From Clostridia bacterium (GTDB lineage: Bacteria > Bacillota > Clostridia > Oscillospirales > CAG-272), in assembly GCA_017624905.1 (NCBI GenBank), contig JAGAMD010000025.1, positions 1 through 64,000 of the forward strand: a stretch of 64,000 nucleotides of DNA. Reading direction: 5' to 3'. Positions within the stretch are counted from its first letter, which is position 1; every line of letters begins with the position of its first letter. Position numbers and translations under genes: made by a program. The notes below the pieces were generated by a model that searched no databases, was not told the origin of the DNA, and saw only the letters and a list, made by a program, of their open reading frames with translations. Positions 63,596 to 64,000 of the stretch are shown here, one piece after another.

Positions 63596-64000
63596 ATGCT
63601 AATTAAACAAAATCCGGTACTAACCGGCTTTCATCCGGACCCTTGCATTTTACGAGTAGGAGAGGACTTTTATCTTGCAACCTCAACATTCCAATGGTTT
63701 GGGGGCGTGGAGCTATACCATTCTCGTGATTTAATCAATTGGGAACAGCTTCCTTGCCCACTAAGAAGGACAAGTCAACTCGATATGCAGGGAAATCCTA
63801 ACTCAGGCGGAGTTTGGGCACCTTGCCTTTCATATAGTGATGGTGTGTTTTATCTAATATACACCAATACGAAAAACTTTCACGGGATTTTCAAGGACAC
63901 GCATAACTATTTAGTTACCACAACTGACTTATATGGTGAGTGGAGTGAGCCGATTTATCTCAATTCAAGTGGCTTTGACCCGTCCTTGTTCCACGATGAT
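63596..64000 (+). CDS. GH43 family glycosidase, N-terminal part (beta-xylosidase/arabinofuranosidase-like)
   Basis: 135 codons are open to the window edge. The five-bladed propeller start is clear: [20 protein letters not shown] with the catalytic-base Asp in PDP, then [20 protein letters not shown] and [24 protein letters not shown] is the second blade. This pattern is that of XynB-type beta-xylosidases and arabinofuranosidases. AGAGGAG precedes the ATG. The C-terminus and exact specificity lie outside the window. Confidence 0.92.
   Translation, partial: MLIKQNPVLTGFHPDPCILRVGEDFYLATSTFQWFGGVELYHSRDLINWEQLPCPLRRTSQLDMQGNPNSGGVWAPCLSYSDGVFYLIYTNTKNFHGIFKDTHNYLVTTTDLYGEWSEPIYLNSSGFDPSLFHDD

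Overview
ORGANISM. The window is AT-rich chromosomal DNA from a strictly fermentative-looking Clostridia-type Firmicute, most likely an uncultured gut lineage. The reasons are the dnaA-dnaN-recF-remB-gyrB-gyrA order, remB itself, a two-subunit dihydroorotate dehydrogenase (PyrK plus the NAD-linked type of PyrD), reverse rubrerythrin beside a PerR/Fur regulator, strong AGGAGG ribosome binding sites, TTGACA-N17-TATAAT promoters, and several glycan-degrading enzymes. No species can be named from sequence alone. LAYOUT. 1-9.1 kb: end of an AraC regulator, a SMI1/KNR4 protein, a glycosyltransferase, reverse rubrerythrin with a scarred and duplicated 3' end, a PerR-like regulator, a YccF membrane protein, glmM with a free-standing GlmU-like acyltransferase, a divergent XRE regulator pair and a Gfo/Idh/MocA oxidoreductase. 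9.2-24.5 kb: two lipoproteins (one thioredoxin-like), prmC, ruvX, a DUF1385 membrane protein, a PC4-like protein, a polysaccharide deacetylase, typA, a PLP enzyme, a small DUF559 nuclease gene boxed in by inverted repeats, rlmH, mnmG, an SdpI-like protein, a class III Fic enzyme, a GH28 protein and a CyuA-like desulfidase. 24.5-39 kb: the replication origin (DnaA boxes, DnaA-trio-like repeats and AT-rich tract between dnaA and dnaN), the dnaA-gyrA block, recA-recX-rimO and pgsA. 39-47.5 kb: two large secreted lipoproteins, a DUF4886 protein, a YtqA-type radical SAM protein, tRNA-Thr and an MGS-fold protein with altered catalytic residues. 47.6-57.3 kb: a complete UMP pathway apart from carA (pyrC, carB, pyrK, pyrD, pyrF, pyrE, pyrB, pyrI) led by a perfect promoter and a switching attenuator. 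57.9-64 kb: an ECF sigma factor with a membrane beta-propeller protein, glycerate kinase, a GH36-like alpha-galactosidase and the start of a GH43 gene. HOW IT WORKS TOGETHER. The right half fires replication and makes pyrimidines. The flanks carry envelope and glycan functions, oxygen defence and sugar catabolism. MOST NOTABLE. Ten copies of one structured, non-coding element of about 185-270 bp lie in intergenic gaps, two pairs of them in tandem. Each has two nested long-range stems around a fully covarying terminator-like hairpin, plus a distal hairpin capped by CGTAC/GTACG. I do not recognise this family. Second, a DUF559 nuclease gene is tightly bounded by 60-bp inverted REP-like repeats, with a solo repeat elsewhere in the window; it looks like a minimal mobile unit. 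Third, the pyr leader contains mutually exclusive terminator and antiterminator stems.
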